This document shows positions 8,096 to 15,822 of a stretch of 64,000 bases of DNA, one piece after another. The position numbers were made by a program, and so were the translations under genes. Position 1 is the stretch's first letter; each line of letters starts with the position of its first letter. The stretch comes from a virus, in IMG/VR virus record IMGVR_UViG_3300042691_019533, positions 1 through 64,000 of that record. One strand, 5' to 3'. Below the pieces are notes generated by a model, which had not been told where the DNA came from, did not search any database, and saw nothing but the letters and a program-made list of their open reading frames with translations.

Positions 8096-8860
8096 CTATT
8101 CGCAACATTTTTCTTCTTCTGTACTATTTTCTATTAATTCATCTATATCTATGAATGGATTTTCGTTTAAATTTTTTTCTATGCAATTTAAATCTAAAAA
8201 TTCTGAATCTATAGTATAAATTTTTTTGTATATATCATTAGTGTTTTTAAACATCCAACCTTTTATTATAAAAGATGTATCAGCCACTACTCTAAATGGT
8301 TGATTTCCTTGTAAATCTATTGGGTATTGCATATTAATATCTCCTGTCCATAATATTTCAGTTCTTATTTCATAATCTATATTAGATTTATCTAAAGCTG
8401 GAATTTTCCAAGATATTATTATATAAGGATCGCAATATGGAACAAAATTTGTTATTATTTGATCCATGTCAGATTGATATTTTGTCAAAATTGACATATT
8501 TATGCCTATATTAATTGGTATTGGTGGTGGAATTCTTTTAACTAATTGTTCAGTGTTTATTTTTGGGTTATAATTTATGTTAAACCCTTCAATTTTATTA
8601 AAAACTCTAGTTTGATCTCTAGATATTCTACTAATATTAATAGATACTATGGGTAAAGTTAATCCTCCGGGGGCTTTATTAGTTAGAGACGAAAATACTC
8701 TTTGTTTTGGAGCATAAACAAAAGATACTTTATGTTGAGATATAGCAGAATCTGATGTTTTTTTATTAGGTTCGTATCTTTTTATTATTATATCATTAAA
8801 TGCAGACGTAAATTGTTCTACAAGAGTTTGTATTTCCCAATTATAAGTATATCTTTTCAC
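8096..8860 (-). CDS. 15: Tail sheath stabiliser / completion protein (T4 gp15-like)
   Basis: A 254-residue protein that would cap the tail tube and sheath and join the tail to the neck. Order and spacing of motifs match T4 gp15: TLVEQFTSAFNDIIIKR near the start, KVSFVYAPKQRVF, LTLPIVSINISRIS, then PINIGINMSILTKYQSDMDQ followed by ITNFVPYCDPYIII, and the closing FIIKGWMF. T4 has the equivalents GDLFSNIQIKR, PITYASKEH, LPRINLHL, MIYELSIFTRYEDDMFQI, ILPYFQPHF and FEVNGWMY. The start is GTG at 8860, with TATAAT three bases upstream on the minus strand. The match was made from memory of gp15, not by alignment. Confidence 0.75.
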   Translation of the reverse strand: MKRYTYNWEIQTLVEQFTSAFNDIIIKRYEPNKKTSDSAISQHKVSFVYAPKQRVFSSLTNKAPGGLTLPIVSINISRISRDQTRVFNKIEGFNINYNPKINTEQLVKRIPPPIPINIGINMSILTKYQSDMDQIITNFVPYCDPYIIISWKIPALDKSNIDYEIRTEILWTGDINMQYPIDLQGNQPFRVVADTSFIIKGWMFKNTNDIYKKIYTIDSEFLDLNCIEKNLNENPFIDIDELIENSTEEEKCCE

Positions 8861-8903
8861 GGCTATTATATTTACCGAAAAAAATATTCTTATTGGTTAG
8901 TAT

Positions 8904-9140
8904 TTAATTTTTAATTAAATTAAAATCTATATTTTTTTTAATGCAATTACATACAGTAAAAGTAAAATTATTAGAATCTCTTCCGCAATGTCCTCTACCG
9001 AAACATTTTTTGCAGTTTTGTTTTGGTTTATTTAAAAGAGGAATTTGTCCTTGATTTAATAACGGAAAATCTTTTTCCGGTATAGAATAAAAAGTTCCAG
9101 AAAATGCACTATATATAAATTTTTCGTTTTTAGTTTGCAT
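8904..9140 (-). CDS. Small CxxC zinc-binding-type protein
   Basis: A 78-residue protein with a Cys cluster NCKKCFGRGHCGRDSNNFTF followed by VCNC, four or five cysteines in a CxxCxGRG...CxC arrangement reminiscent of DnaJ-type zinc ribbons. The amino half (FIYSAFSGTFYSIPEKDFP) is non-Cys and conserved-looking. It overlaps the upstream gene by 11 bases. It presumably binds zinc, but the partner is unknown; small proteins with this pattern occur near structural genes of marine T4-like phages. Confidence 0.65.
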   Translation of the reverse strand: MQTKNEKFIYSAFSGTFYSIPEKDFPLLNQGQIPLLNKPKQNCKKCFGRGHCGRDSNNFTFTVCNCIKKNIDFNLIKN

Positions 9141-9483
9141 AAATTGTTAATATCGTATTCCAAAATTTATTACCTGATAATTTTTGAGGATAAGACAATA
9201 AATTTGGTTCTATCTCAGGAGTTTGTTTACTTAAAGTTTTAATTCTATAATCAAAATATATCAACTTATCGTCTATGTGAGTTTCAACATTATAAGGTAT
9301 TGGTATCTCCACTTTAATATTACTCTTTTTTTCGTTACTAATAATAAAAGTTATATAAAAATTTTTTTGATGAAAAATTATTAATTTTCCTCTTTTAAAA
9401 ATTTTATTATTAATTTCAAATGAAATATCTTTTTGTAAAAGATATTTGCAAATATTTTCTAATTCTGTTCCTGCTATAGACAT
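9130..9483 (-). CDS. Conserved-looking hypothetical protein
   Basis: A 117-residue protein beginning MSIAGTELENICKYLLQK. A helical amino end is followed by strands (GKLIIFHQKNFYITFIIS, KVEIPIPYNVETHID, KLIYFDYRIKTL). It starts one base inside the stop region of the upstream gene and overlaps the small zinc protein, so it is part of a tightly coupled leftward string from the co-chaperonin to the portal. No motif or family was recognised. Confidence 0.6.
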   Translation of the reverse strand: MSIAGTELENICKYLLQKDISFEINNKIFKRGKLIIFHQKNFYITFIISNEKKSNIKVEIPIPYNVETHIDDKLIYFDYRIKTLSKQTPEIEPNLLSYPQKLSGNKFWNTILTIYAN

Positions 9484-9947
9484 TATTTAACTTTGTAAAA
9501 TTTACCTCCATAACTTCTTATGTTATAGTATTTTTGACCTGTTGGTTTAGTTCCATATGAAGTAGTTTGTGCTTCTTTAATAAAAGAATCTTTAGCTGAA
9601 GATGTCATTGGTCTTATTTTTAGATCAAACCATTTCCAAAATCTTGTTTGTGGTTCTACTGGAACTGCCATTATAACATTACATGATTCTGCTGGTAAAT
9701 TTCTCCAATCTTGCATTAAAATATCCCAAGCAGTTACTAATCCTCTACTTGCAGCATTATATGGGTGTGCCATTGTTGGTTTTTTAAAATTTAAAATTTC
9801 TTTTCCGAGAGTAGAATTTAATAAACTTTCGTTTCTGGTGCATAGAATTCTTCTTTTAGGTGGATACCCTAATTTTAAATTTCTTCTATTGAAATTTATT
9901 TCAACTACATGAGTATTGCATATTTGCTCTAAAGAAGAAACTGTCAT
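9483..9947 (-). CDS. WYL_2/SH3-like beta-barrel domain phage protein
   Basis: A 154-residue protein whose order of motifs resembles the WYL_2 (formerly DUF2693) phage family: THVVEINFNRRN at the start, KRRILCTRNESLLNSTLGKEI, then HPYNAASRGLVTAWDILMQD followed by WRNLPAESCNVI. Those proteins are short SH3-like barrels of unknown role in T4-like phages. The C-terminal 35 residues are Tyr/Gly/Lys-rich (YGTKPTGQKYYNIRSYGG) and may bind nucleic acid or another protein. It lies seven bases downstream of the co-chaperonin gene. The assignment is from remembered pattern and is moderate. Confidence 0.6.
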   Translation of the reverse strand: MTVSSLEQICNTHVVEINFNRRNLKLGYPPKRRILCTRNESLLNSTLGKEILNFKKPTMAHPYNAASRGLVTAWDILMQDWRNLPAESCNVIMAVPVEPQTRFWKWFDLKIRPMTSSAKDSFIKEAQTTSYGTKPTGQKYYNIRSYGGKFYKVK

Positions 9948-9954
9948 TTAAGTA

Positions 9955-10332
9955 TTATTTAGGTTCGCAAACTCCAAAAATTCTTGATTCGTTTAAAAAT
10001 ACTATATTTTTTAAATCATTTAAGTTTGCAATTTGTATACCTTTATCGTTAGGAAATATTATAATATCTCCTTCTTTGACTGTTTTAGCGTCTGGACCAG
10101 CGAGCAATACTTTAGCTAGTCTCCAAGTAAAATTAACAGTATTAACTGGAACCCATATACTTCCCCTTTTTACTTCTGTTCCGTCATCGTTAACATCTAT
10201 ATATTGGCACATTAGAATATCATCCAATACTTTAGTTAATTTCCAATCCTCTAGATTCATAGTGCTTCCTATGTAATGATCTAGTTGAACTTTTCCGCCG
10301 ATTTTATCTTCTTGTGGTGGTCTTGGTATCAT
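9955..10332 (-). CDS. GroES / T4 gp31-like co-chaperonin
   Basis: A 125-residue co-chaperonin-like protein. The central part shows the GroES barrel rhythm: VLDDILMCQYIDVN, a loop DGTEVKRGSIWVPVN equivalent to the GroEL-binding mobile loop, AKVLLAGPDAKTVKEGDIIIF, and a final NESRIFGVCE. In T4, gp31 replaces GroES so that GroEL can fold the major capsid protein. An N-terminal extension of about 25 residues precedes the barrel. It begins the leftward structural string ten bases from the stop of the gp62-like gene. The role in capsid folding is inferred from the T4 parallel. Confidence 0.75.
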   Translation of the reverse strand: MIPRPPQEDKIGGKVQLDHYIGSTMNLEDWKLTKVLDDILMCQYIDVNDDGTEVKRGSIWVPVNTVNFTWRLAKVLLAGPDAKTVKEGDIIIFPNDKGIQIANLNDLKNIVFLNESRIFGVCEPK

Positions 10333-10341
10333 ATATTTTTA

Positions 10342-10704
10342 TTAATTATTTTTTTTACCTAAAAAATCAATCATCTCTTCGTATTGTTCTACTTCTCTAG
10401 TTGAGAGTTCTAAGTTATTTGCTAATTTGTATACGTCTACGTTTTTTTGTTCTTTATTTTTCTTTTTAATATATTGAAATTTTTTATTATTTTTAGGTAA
10501 AAATATTCTATAAAAATTTAAAATGTTTATGTTATTATTTTTTAATAACCATCTATTTGCTAATGAATTAATTATAATGCATATATTATTATCAGTCATA
10601 GATAACCATCTATTAAAAAGATAATAATTTTTAATATTAATTTCGGATATATCTATATCCTTTTTCTTTAAACAAAAATCAATAAGTTTATATATATTAT
10701 CCAT
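10342..10704 (-). CDS. 62: Sliding-clamp loader small subunit, gp62-like
   Basis: The start was set at the ATG at 10704 (MDNIYKLIDFCLKKKD), giving 120 residues and an eight-base overlap with the upstream gene; a start at 10776 would lie deep inside that gene. The pattern fits phage clamp-loader subunit A: a Lys/Asp-rich helix, the NYYLFNRWLSM block (T4 DYSKFMVENALS), a long helical region, FYRIFLPKNNKKFQYIKKK (T4 FNYLMAAVPRGKRYGKWAK), then a C-terminal helix. Such subunits act with gp44 ATPase to load the gp45 clamp; gp44 is not in this window. It is shorter than T4 gp62 (187 residues). Confidence 0.62.
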   Translation of the reverse strand: MDNIYKLIDFCLKKKDIDISEINIKNYYLFNRWLSMTDNNICIIINSLANRWLLKNNNINILNFYRIFLPKNNKKFQYIKKKNKEQKNVDVYKLANNLELSTREVEQYEEMIDFLGKKNN

Positions 10705-11377
10705 TAGTATAGTTTTTTTTAAAAATATGAGATGATATCTCCCATTCTTTTGACCGCATACTATCTCCCAATCCAAAATGTATTACTCGTATTGGATATA
10801 CTCCCATTTTTAATTTATTTTTATTAGCATTCAAGCAAAAAGATATATCATAATGATGAAAATCAAAATTTTCATCAAATTTTGTTCCTGTATCAAGTAA
10901 TTTTGATACGTTAACTGCCAAGAAAAGACCATCTAATATCAATGCTCTAGAATCAGTTTCTCCGAAACATGTGGTCCATACCTTTTTGTCTTTACTGTGT
11001 GCGACTTCCCCAATCATATCTTGTTTATCACACATTAAATGCCAAGCTGGTATGTGTGAATTTATTTTACATTTTTTAGATCCTGCTAATCCTATAATAT
11101 CATATTTTTCAAATGCTACATCTAGTTTTTCAAAAATAAAAATATCTTCAATTAAAACGTCATCATGAATGAAAATTATTTTTTTGTTTCTATTTTCTTC
11201 AGTTAGAAAAGAATTGTATATTTTAGGTAATCCAGTTTTATTATCATAGATAATATTTGAAATATCATTAAAATTGCCTTTATCTAAAAATAATCCTAAT
11301 TGACTTTTTTCTTTAAAAGAATCTTTTGTATGTGTAGTTGCAGAAACTATTTTATAAGTATTGTTGTTATTTGACAT
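10697..11377 (-). CDS. StrF-type glycosyltransferase (GT-A fold)
   Basis: A 226-residue protein with the StrF/Glyco_tranf_2_5 pattern: a chain ending KIIFIHDDVLIEDIFIF (about residues 65-82), a middle EKYDIIGLAGSKK segment, a DGLFLAVNVSKL segment (about 148) and NFDFHHYDISFCLNANK (about 168), closing with VIHFGLGDSM. HDD is the probable metal/nucleotide-sugar site, and HHYD the conserved acceptor/base region of the family. It would transfer a sugar to an unknown acceptor. It stands apart from the glycan island at 20-33 kb and overlaps the gp62-like gene. A TTGCTT-17-TATTAT promoter lies upstream on its strand. Confidence 0.8.
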   Translation of the reverse strand: MSNNNNTYKIVSATTHTKDSFKEKSQLGLFLDKGNFNDISNIIYDNKTGLPKIYNSFLTEENRNKKIIFIHDDVLIEDIFIFEKLDVAFEKYDIIGLAGSKKCKINSHIPAWHLMCDKQDMIGEVAHSKDKKVWTTCFGETDSRALILDGLFLAVNVSKLLDTGTKFDENFDFHHYDISFCLNANKNKLKMGVYPIRVIHFGLGDSMRSKEWEISSHIFKKNYTNG

Positions 11378-11399
11378 ATCTAAAGGTAAATAATACTAT
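11371..11399 (+). promoter_or_regulatory. Sigma70-type promoter for the 11408 gene
   Basis: TTGACA at 11371-11376, a 17-bp spacer and TACTAT at 11394-11399. The -10 ends eight bases before the ATG at 11408, so the transcript would be leaderless or nearly so. The -35 lies inside the first codons of the divergent gene. Confidence 0.65.
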
Positions 11400-11418
11400 A
11401 TATTTGTATGAAAAGCAA
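11390..11418 (-). promoter_or_regulatory. Sigma70-type promoter for the StrF-like gene
   Basis: Read on the minus strand, TTGCTT (11418-11413), a 17-bp spacer and TATTAT (11395-11390), ending 12 bases before the ATG at 11377. It overlaps the divergent rightward promoter, so the two probably compete for polymerase. Confidence 0.45.
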
Positions 11419-12010
11419 CAATTTTAAAGCTAAAAACATTTTAAATAAAAATTTAAAAAAATGCAATATAAAAGAAGATACAGAAATACCTTATATTTCT
11501 AGATTTTTATATTGTCTTCTGAAAGAACAAGAAGATTTACCAAAATCTGAAGATGTTACTCCCTCAGATGAGGTTTCTAGCAATATAGAATCAGAAGAAA
11601 TGAAATCTCCTGATAAATTTACTCCAGAATTAAATAAAAAAGATTTTGAAAATTCTTTAGATAAAGAAACTAAGCCTGATCAGTTTGATACTGAAGGGTT
11701 ATCTCCGGAATCGACAGCAGAAACAATAAGTACTATAAGAGAATGGTCTAAAAAATTAGATGAATTTGCTGAATTTTTAAATGATCCATCGAGCACTACT
11801 AGCGAGGGAAAACCGTCCTTACATAAAATATTATCTGATGGTGATAGATCTGGAAGTTTATTAAGAGGGGTAACGAGAAAAGCTTCCGATTCGATTACTA
11901 GAATAGCTGGTGAAGTTGAAAAATTAAAAGAAATTCTTAATACTTATATTATAACTGCTCCTAAAAAACTTAGAGACACTGAAGGTCAACCAGGCTGGAA
12001 TCAATTCTAA
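11408..12010 (+). CDS. Acidic protein of unknown function, possible virion-internal protein
   Basis: A 200-residue protein. A basic, helical amino end (NFKAKNILNKNLKKCNIKE, ISRFLYCLLKEQE) precedes an acidic Ser/Pro/Glu-rich low-complexity middle (about residues 45-100), then a helical C-terminal half (TIREWSKKLDEFAEFLNDP, RIAGEVEKLKEILNTYI). A charged, disordered middle with helical ends is common in prohead core or internal head proteins, but no family was recognised. It has its own sigma70-like promoter, is alone on the plus strand here, and its stop overlaps the 3' end of the primase gene by four bases. Confidence 0.65.
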   Translation: MKSNNFKAKNILNKNLKKCNIKEDTEIPYISRFLYCLLKEQEDLPKSEDVTPSDEVSSNIESEEMKSPDKFTPELNKKDFENSLDKETKPDQFDTEGLSPESTAETISTIREWSKKLDEFAEFLNDPSSTTSEGKPSLHKILSDGDRSGSLLRGVTRKASDSITRIAGEVEKLKEILNTYIITAPKKLRDTEGQPGWNQF

Positions 12011-12966
12011 TATAAAGAATTAAGAATAAAATCACTTTTGATTTCATCTAATTCTTCAAACATAGCCATTTCATTGAAGTCTTTATATGATCCTATATTC
12101 CATCTAAAAACCGATTCTCCTTTTTCTAAAAGTTCCTCTATCTTATTTCTGGCTGATTCATCAACCATAGGATTATCCAATACCCATATTCTTTTATGTA
12201 ATGGAAACTCCGACAATTGTACGTTTTGAGACTTTGTTAGATTTAATCCTGCGGTAGAAACTCCATTTTTAACAAACATAGAATCTATTGGACCTTCAAA
12301 TATAAAAATATAAGGAAAAGAAGAATCTAACTTATCTAAATTAAAAATTGTTTTTTCGTATCCACTTTTTCCCAAATATTTTGGATTTGAGTTATCCAAA
12401 CTTCTAGTTTGATAGAATACTATTTTCTTATTTCTATCATAAAATGGTATACATAATCTATTTTTATGTAAAAAATCAGATAAAGATATATATAAATTAT
12501 TAGGTCTATTAATAGCAGTAAAAATTCTTCTAGATTTTATATATTTTAAAGCGTTATTAAAATTTGAATTTGTAGAATAATATTTTACTTGTAATTCATC
12601 AAAAAGATTAATTGAATCGTGTGGTAAATCGGGTAATTGTTTTTTGTTTTCGGATAAAACTCCAATTAATCTTTTGTCGATATTTATGAAATTGTCGTTT
12701 GTAGATATTTCAGAATCAATTTCGTCTTTTGACATTCCACAAACTTTAGAAATCCATTTAAATGCTGACCAAGTTTTAGAACAATTAAAACAGTGAAATG
12801 TATTACTCTCAGGATAAAAAAATAACCTTTTCTTTTTCCCTAAACTCTTACCTTCTCGACAAACGGGACATCCAGCATTATATGTGTTATCTGATTTCCT
12901 ATGTGTAGGATCTATAGAATACGATAAAAATTTATTTATAACGTATTGTGTTGGTATTTTTGACAT
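12007..12966 (-). CDS. 61: DNA primase, T4 gp61-like
   Basis: A 319-residue primase that would make RNA primers for lagging-strand synthesis with the gp41 helicase at 40461. I chose ATG 12966 (MSKIPTQYVINKF). Residues 33-62 form a zinc-binding domain with CPVC and CFNC pairs. The catalytic Toprim-like half has IPFYDRNKKIVFYQTRSL and the signature IFIFEGPIDSMF (about residue 220), whose Glu is the conserved Toprim acid, followed by GVSTAGLNLT and KRIWVLDNPM (second acidic site). The length is close to T4 gp61 (342). It ends a leftward unit with the P-loop gene and the 91-residue gene upstream. Confidence 0.85.
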   Translation of the reverse strand: MSKIPTQYVINKFLSYSIDPTHRKSDNTYNAGCPVCREGKSLGKKKRLFFYPESNTFHCFNCSKTWSAFKWISKVCGMSKDEIDSEISTNDNFINIDKRLIGVLSENKKQLPDLPHDSINLFDELQVKYYSTNSNFNNALKYIKSRRIFTAINRPNNLYISLSDFLHKNRLCIPFYDRNKKIVFYQTRSLDNSNPKYLGKSGYEKTIFNLDKLDSSFPYIFIFEGPIDSMFVKNGVSTAGLNLTKSQNVQLSEFPLHKRIWVLDNPMVDESARNKIEELLEKGESVFRWNIGSYKDFNEMAMFEELDEIKSDFILNSLY

Positions 12967-12984
12967 ACTAACATACAATCTATA

Positions 12985-13671
12985 TTAATTTTCTTTCGAG
13001 TCAAGTGAATTTTTAGGAATGATTATTTTCGGTTTGGCTTGAACTATATCTGACAACAGACTATTATCATCGCCAAATGATGATCCATCTTCCTTCAGAT
13101 ACATTTCTGTCATTATAATTCTTTCTTGTTGATTTCCATATATCTCTATCAGTGCGGGAGTATCATCCGTTGGGAAAACTCTACCATCAGCTTTATTATA
13201 AGATATTTGAAATACTTTAAATAATAAATCTATTTCTTCTCTATAAACTTTATCGATACTTCTAGTGCCATTTTCTTCTATTTTTATATTCGAAAATTTT
13301 GTTAATGGTAAAAAGAAAATAATATCGTATAACTTTAAAGTTTCTTTAACTATTAATCTGGTTTTTTCAAAAAACTCATCAGAAACTCTTCCTTCTTCAT
13401 TCAACCAAGCAGTATAAGCTAAATTATCTAGTACACATCTATCGAATATTACGTTTTCGCTTTTAGAATGTTCGATTATTTGGTCCACTAAAGAATCAAG
13501 TATTAATTGTTGTGAAGTTTCATCGCCCAATTCATTACAATTAATTTTTCCTTCTTTTATTAAAGTTCTGTAGTTAGTTTCTGGCGATGAATACATCGGC
13601 CATTTTTTAATAAAATCTTTTATATAAGTACTTTTACCTATACATTGGGTTCCGGTTACTGCTATTTTCAT
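12985..13671 (-). CDS. P-loop NTPase, NadR/AAA_28 kinase-like
   Basis: A 228-residue P-loop protein: Walker A GTQCIGKST at residues 7-15, then PETNYRTL, a helical QQLILDSLVDQIIEH segment, and FDRCVLDNLAYTAWL (about residue 75), the DR-containing motif of the NadR/AAA_28 kinase-like group. IIFFLPL is the next strand, and VYREEIDLLF fits the LID region. It may phosphorylate a nucleotide, nucleoside or cofactor; the substrate cannot be read. It overlaps the preceding gene by four bases and lies 18 bases before the primase gene, so it is probably co-expressed with primase. Confidence 0.75.
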   Translation of the reverse strand: MKIAVTGTQCIGKSTYIKDFIKKWPMYSSPETNYRTLIKEGKINCNELGDETSQQLILDSLVDQIIEHSKSENVIFDRCVLDNLAYTAWLNEEGRVSDEFFEKTRLIVKETLKLYDIIFFLPLTKFSNIKIEENGTRSIDKVYREEIDLLFKVFQISYNKADGRVFPTDDTPALIEIYGNQQERIIMTEMYLKEDGSSFGDDNSLLSDIVQAKPKIIIPKNSLDSKEN

Positions 13672-13943
13672 TCTTCTATTTCTTCTACTACTATTTCAGG
13701 AAAAACTTTTGAAATGTCTTCTGAATGTTCATCTTCATATTTAACACCCTTAAATAATTCTAAATTTTCAAGAATTATATCAGTATTTGAGTATCTTATT
13801 TTTTTTGCTAAATTAAAAAATTCTTTACAATGACCAATATCAAACTGCCCAGTAACATCCACGCTGGATGAATATAGTAAGGATTCTAATACTAATTTTA
13901 TTTCTTCTTTGTTTAAATTTAAAATATAATCTTTTTGATTCAT
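13668..13943 (-). CDS. Small conserved-looking protein, unknown
   Basis: A 91-residue acidic protein, helical at the amino end (EEIKLVLESLLYSSSVDVTG), with one Cys in GHCKEFFNLAKKIRYS, and an acidic tail. It is the first gene of the leftward unit continuing into the P-loop ATPase (four-base overlap) and primase. A TTGATT-16-TATAAT promoter ends seven bases before its ATG. No family was named; replication-related function is only guilt by association. Confidence 0.6.
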   Translation of the reverse strand: MNQKDYILNLNKEEIKLVLESLLYSSSVDVTGQFDIGHCKEFFNLAKKIRYSNTDIILENLELFKGVKYEDEHSEDISKVFPEIVVEEIEE

Positions 13944-13950
13944 ATAAAAA

Positions 13951-13978
13951 ATTATATTATAATAAAATTAAAAATCAA
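13951..13978 (-). promoter_or_regulatory. Sigma70-type promoter for the primase unit
   Basis: On the minus strand, TTGATT (13978-13973), a 16-bp spacer and TATAAT (13956-13951). Seven bases separate the -10 from the ATG at 13943, the same short spacing as at other promoters in this window. Confidence 0.6.
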
Positions 13979-13989
13979 CTTTATTTATT

Positions 13990-14427
13990 TTAAAACCTTG
14001 AATCTGGTATTTCTTTTGGAGTTTCTATTACGTTTGTATCTACTTTTTTTGTAGGATCAAATATTTGAGTTAAAGTTGTTACTATTTGAATAGCGTTGTT
14101 ATCGGAAACCGTATCGGGTAACATTTTTATCTTATTAAAAGAATCTTCATCTAAAATATCTTCTTTCTTTAAGAAATTTTTAATTTTGTCATTATCTAAA
14201 AATAGTTTAAATGATTTTAATAAAGAAACTATTTGATCATTTGGAACTATTTGAGTTTCTGATTCTAACTTATCAGAAAGTTTAGTTTCTTCAGCTGGTT
14301 TAATTTCTTGGTTTAAATCTTGTTGATTATCATTTTGATTACTAAGCAAAGGATTATAAGTGTCTTCATTTGCTTCGTTTAATTTTTTTCTTATTTGTTC
14401 ACAAATTCTTAAAAATTTACTATTCAT
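13990..14427 (-). CDS. Acidic helical protein, unknown
   Basis: A 145-residue protein. The amino end MNSKFLRICEQIRKKLNEAN is amphipathic, the middle is Gln/Asn/Glu-rich and disordered-looking (about residues 25-70), and the end is helical. Its layout resembles the acidic protein at 11408, so both could be internal head proteins whose amino segment is a targeting helix. A TATAAATA box on the minus strand (14484-14477) lies 49 bases upstream. No family was recognised. Confidence 0.6.
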   Translation of the reverse strand: MNSKFLRICEQIRKKLNEANEDTYNPLLSNQNDNQQDLNQEIKPAEETKLSDKLESETQIVPNDQIVSLLKSFKLFLDNDKIKNFLKKEDILDEDSFNKIKMLPDTVSDNNAIQIVTTLTQIFDPTKKVDTNVIETPKEIPDSRF

Positions 14428-14476
14428 TAATATTATTTACCTTTTTAATTTAAAAATAAATACTAAATTATGTAAT

Positions 14477-14484
14477 TATTTATA
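14477..14484 (-). promoter_or_regulatory. Possible T4-type late promoter
   Basis: The minus strand reads TATAAATA, an exact match to the T4 late -10 element used by gp55, 49 bases upstream of the ATG at 14427. Most other leftward genes lack an exact copy, so this single match in AT-rich DNA is weak support. Confidence 0.35.
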
Positions 14485-14909
14485 TGGTAAATAATTTATT
14501 AAAAATTTTTAAAGAAACTACTTGGTTTTTACATAGCGGTGTAGCACCTAAAAACGCTTCAAGTAGAATAAAGTCAAATCTTGAAGATATGAACCATATG
14601 ACATCTAAAAAATTTGCTATGACTATGATAGCTATAAGTGTTATAGCGTTTATGTATTTTTCTTCTGTTGCCTGTTTATTTTTATTCAAATCTGATCCTC
14701 ATGTTAGTGCATTAGTATCGATGTATAAAGATATGATTGTAGCAGTAGCTAGTATAGCAGCAACTTTAGTTGGTATTCAGGGATTAGTAGACTGGAAATA
14801 CAATTCTAATTCTGATGTAAATTTAAAATCAAATACAGAAAATATAAATGAAACATTAACATCTAATATCAAAGAAGATGATTATGATATATCAAAATTT
14901 TTATTATGA
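14484..14909 (+). CDS. Probable holin (two membrane segments)
   Basis: A 141-residue membrane protein with two hydrophobic helices, about residues 44-68 (FAMTMIAISVIAFMYFSSVA) and 84-104 (MIVAVASIAATLVGIQGLV), separated by a short polar loop, with a basic amino end and a hydrophilic C-terminal tail of about 35 residues. Its stop overlaps the endolysin start (ATGA at 14906), the standard holin-endolysin arrangement. It would open the inner membrane at lysis. The function rests on topology plus neighbour; no holin family was recognised, and T4 holin t has a different plan (one membrane segment and a periplasmic domain). Confidence 0.68.
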   Translation: MVNNLLKIFKETTWFLHSGVAPKNASSRIKSNLEDMNHMTSKKFAMTMIAISVIAFMYFSSVACLFLFKSDPHVSALVSMYKDMIVAVASIAATLVGIQGLVDWKYNSNSDVNLKSNTENINETLTSNIKEDDYDISKFLL

Positions 14910-15517
14910 ATACTCCATCTCCAAAAACATTAGATTTAATTTTAAAATATGAAGTAGGCGGTGGGAAAGCATACTATGAAAAATTCTTATCGAAACCAAC
15001 TTGGCCTGGTGGAGCTAGTGGTATGACGTTAGGTATAGGAATAGATTGTGCTTATTACACTCCACAAGAATTAAAAAAAATATTTAATTTTTTACCAGAA
15101 GATCAATTATATATTATAGTAAATGCTTCCGGAAAAACTGGATTAAAAGGAAAAGAATATACCATACAAAATAAAAATGGTGGAATTTATATTTCTTGGG
15201 AAAGAGCTATTGAATTATTTAATAAATTAATATGGTTCAAATTTTCAAAAATAGCAGAAAATACATTCCCAAAATTAAATGAATTAAAAGATGATGCTTA
15301 TGGAGCCATAGTATCTTTAGTGTTTAATAGAGGAGGGTCTTTAATAGGTGATTCTAGATTAGAAATGAGAAACATAAAAAAATTAATACCATTAAAAAAA
15401 TATAAAGATATTGCTACAGAAATAAGAAAAATGAAACGACTTTGGATTGGGAAAAATTTAGATGGATTAATCTCAAGAAGAGAAGATGAAGCCAAATTGA
15501 TTGAATCATGCATTTAA
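14906..15517 (+). CDS. Endolysin, pesticin/GH24-type muramidase
   Basis: A 203-residue peptidoglycan hydrolase that would cut the glycan strands at lysis. The start LDLILKYEVGGGKAYYEK places the catalytic Glu at residue 16. PTWPGGASGMTLGIGIDCAY supplies Thr41 and Asp47, matching the E...T(x5)D pattern of T4 lysozyme and pesticin. AYGAIVSLVFNRGGS (about residue 131) is the conserved second-lobe helix, followed by ISRREDEAKLIE, which corresponds to the substrate-lobe Arg region. There is no signal peptide, so release depends on the holin encoded just upstream. Confidence 0.85.
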   Translation: MNTPSPKTLDLILKYEVGGGKAYYEKFLSKPTWPGGASGMTLGIGIDCAYYTPQELKKIFNFLPEDQLYIIVNASGKTGLKGKEYTIQNKNGGIYISWERAIELFNKLIWFKFSKIAENTFPKLNELKDDAYGAIVSLVFNRGGSLIGDSRLEMRNIKKLIPLKKYKDIATEIRKMKRLWIGKNLDGLISRREDEAKLIESCI

Positions 15518-15699
15518 ATAAATTTTTAAATGGAATAGAAAAAGAAAGAGATCCATTTTTTTCAAAATTAGAAGAAAAAGTATTTTCTCAATTAAAAGAA
15601 TTAACAAAAGATGATGTATTTGTAAAAATAGAACAAAATAAATTTGTTTCTTTTGAAGAAGCAATTAAAGAACTCTTAGAAATGAGAAAAAAAAACTAA
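15508..15699 (+). CDS. Small charged helical protein after the endolysin
   Basis: A 63-residue protein, nearly all helix-forming and charged (MHLNKFLNGIEKERDPFFSK, then FEEAIKELLEMRKKN), overlapping the endolysin end by ten bases. It lacks a signal peptide, lipobox or membrane segment, so it is not an obvious spanin. It could be a lysis accessory or an unrelated small regulator; unknown. Confidence 0.55.
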   Translation: MHLNKFLNGIEKERDPFFSKLEEKVFSQLKELTKDDVFVKIEQNKFVSFEEAIKELLEMRKKN

Positions 15700-15707
15700 G
15701 AATAATA

Positions 15708-15822
15708 TTAAGTGTATTATAGTATTTTAATATATTAGATAATTAAAATAACTTAAAAAATAACTAAAATAACACTTAAATGTTGACATTTATATCTTAC
15801 ACACTTGAGATCAAGATGTCAA
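15708..15822. other. Intergenic dyad region between convergent genes
   Basis: The 127-bp gap between convergent genes holds nested inverted repeats: TTAAGTGT (15708-15715) with ACACTTAA (15772-15779), and TTGACAT (15783-15789) with ATGTCAA (15816-15822), the latter enclosing CTTGAGATCAAG, itself a small hairpin. They could act as a two-sided transcription terminator or as a protein-binding site. No T-run follows directly, so a classical terminator is not evident. Confidence 0.4.

Noticed and set aside
11399-11406. TATATTTG, matching the Bacteroidota -7 element TAnnTTTG
   Set aside because: No -33 TTG at the right distance and no repeat before other genes; the overlapping sigma70-type pair fits better.
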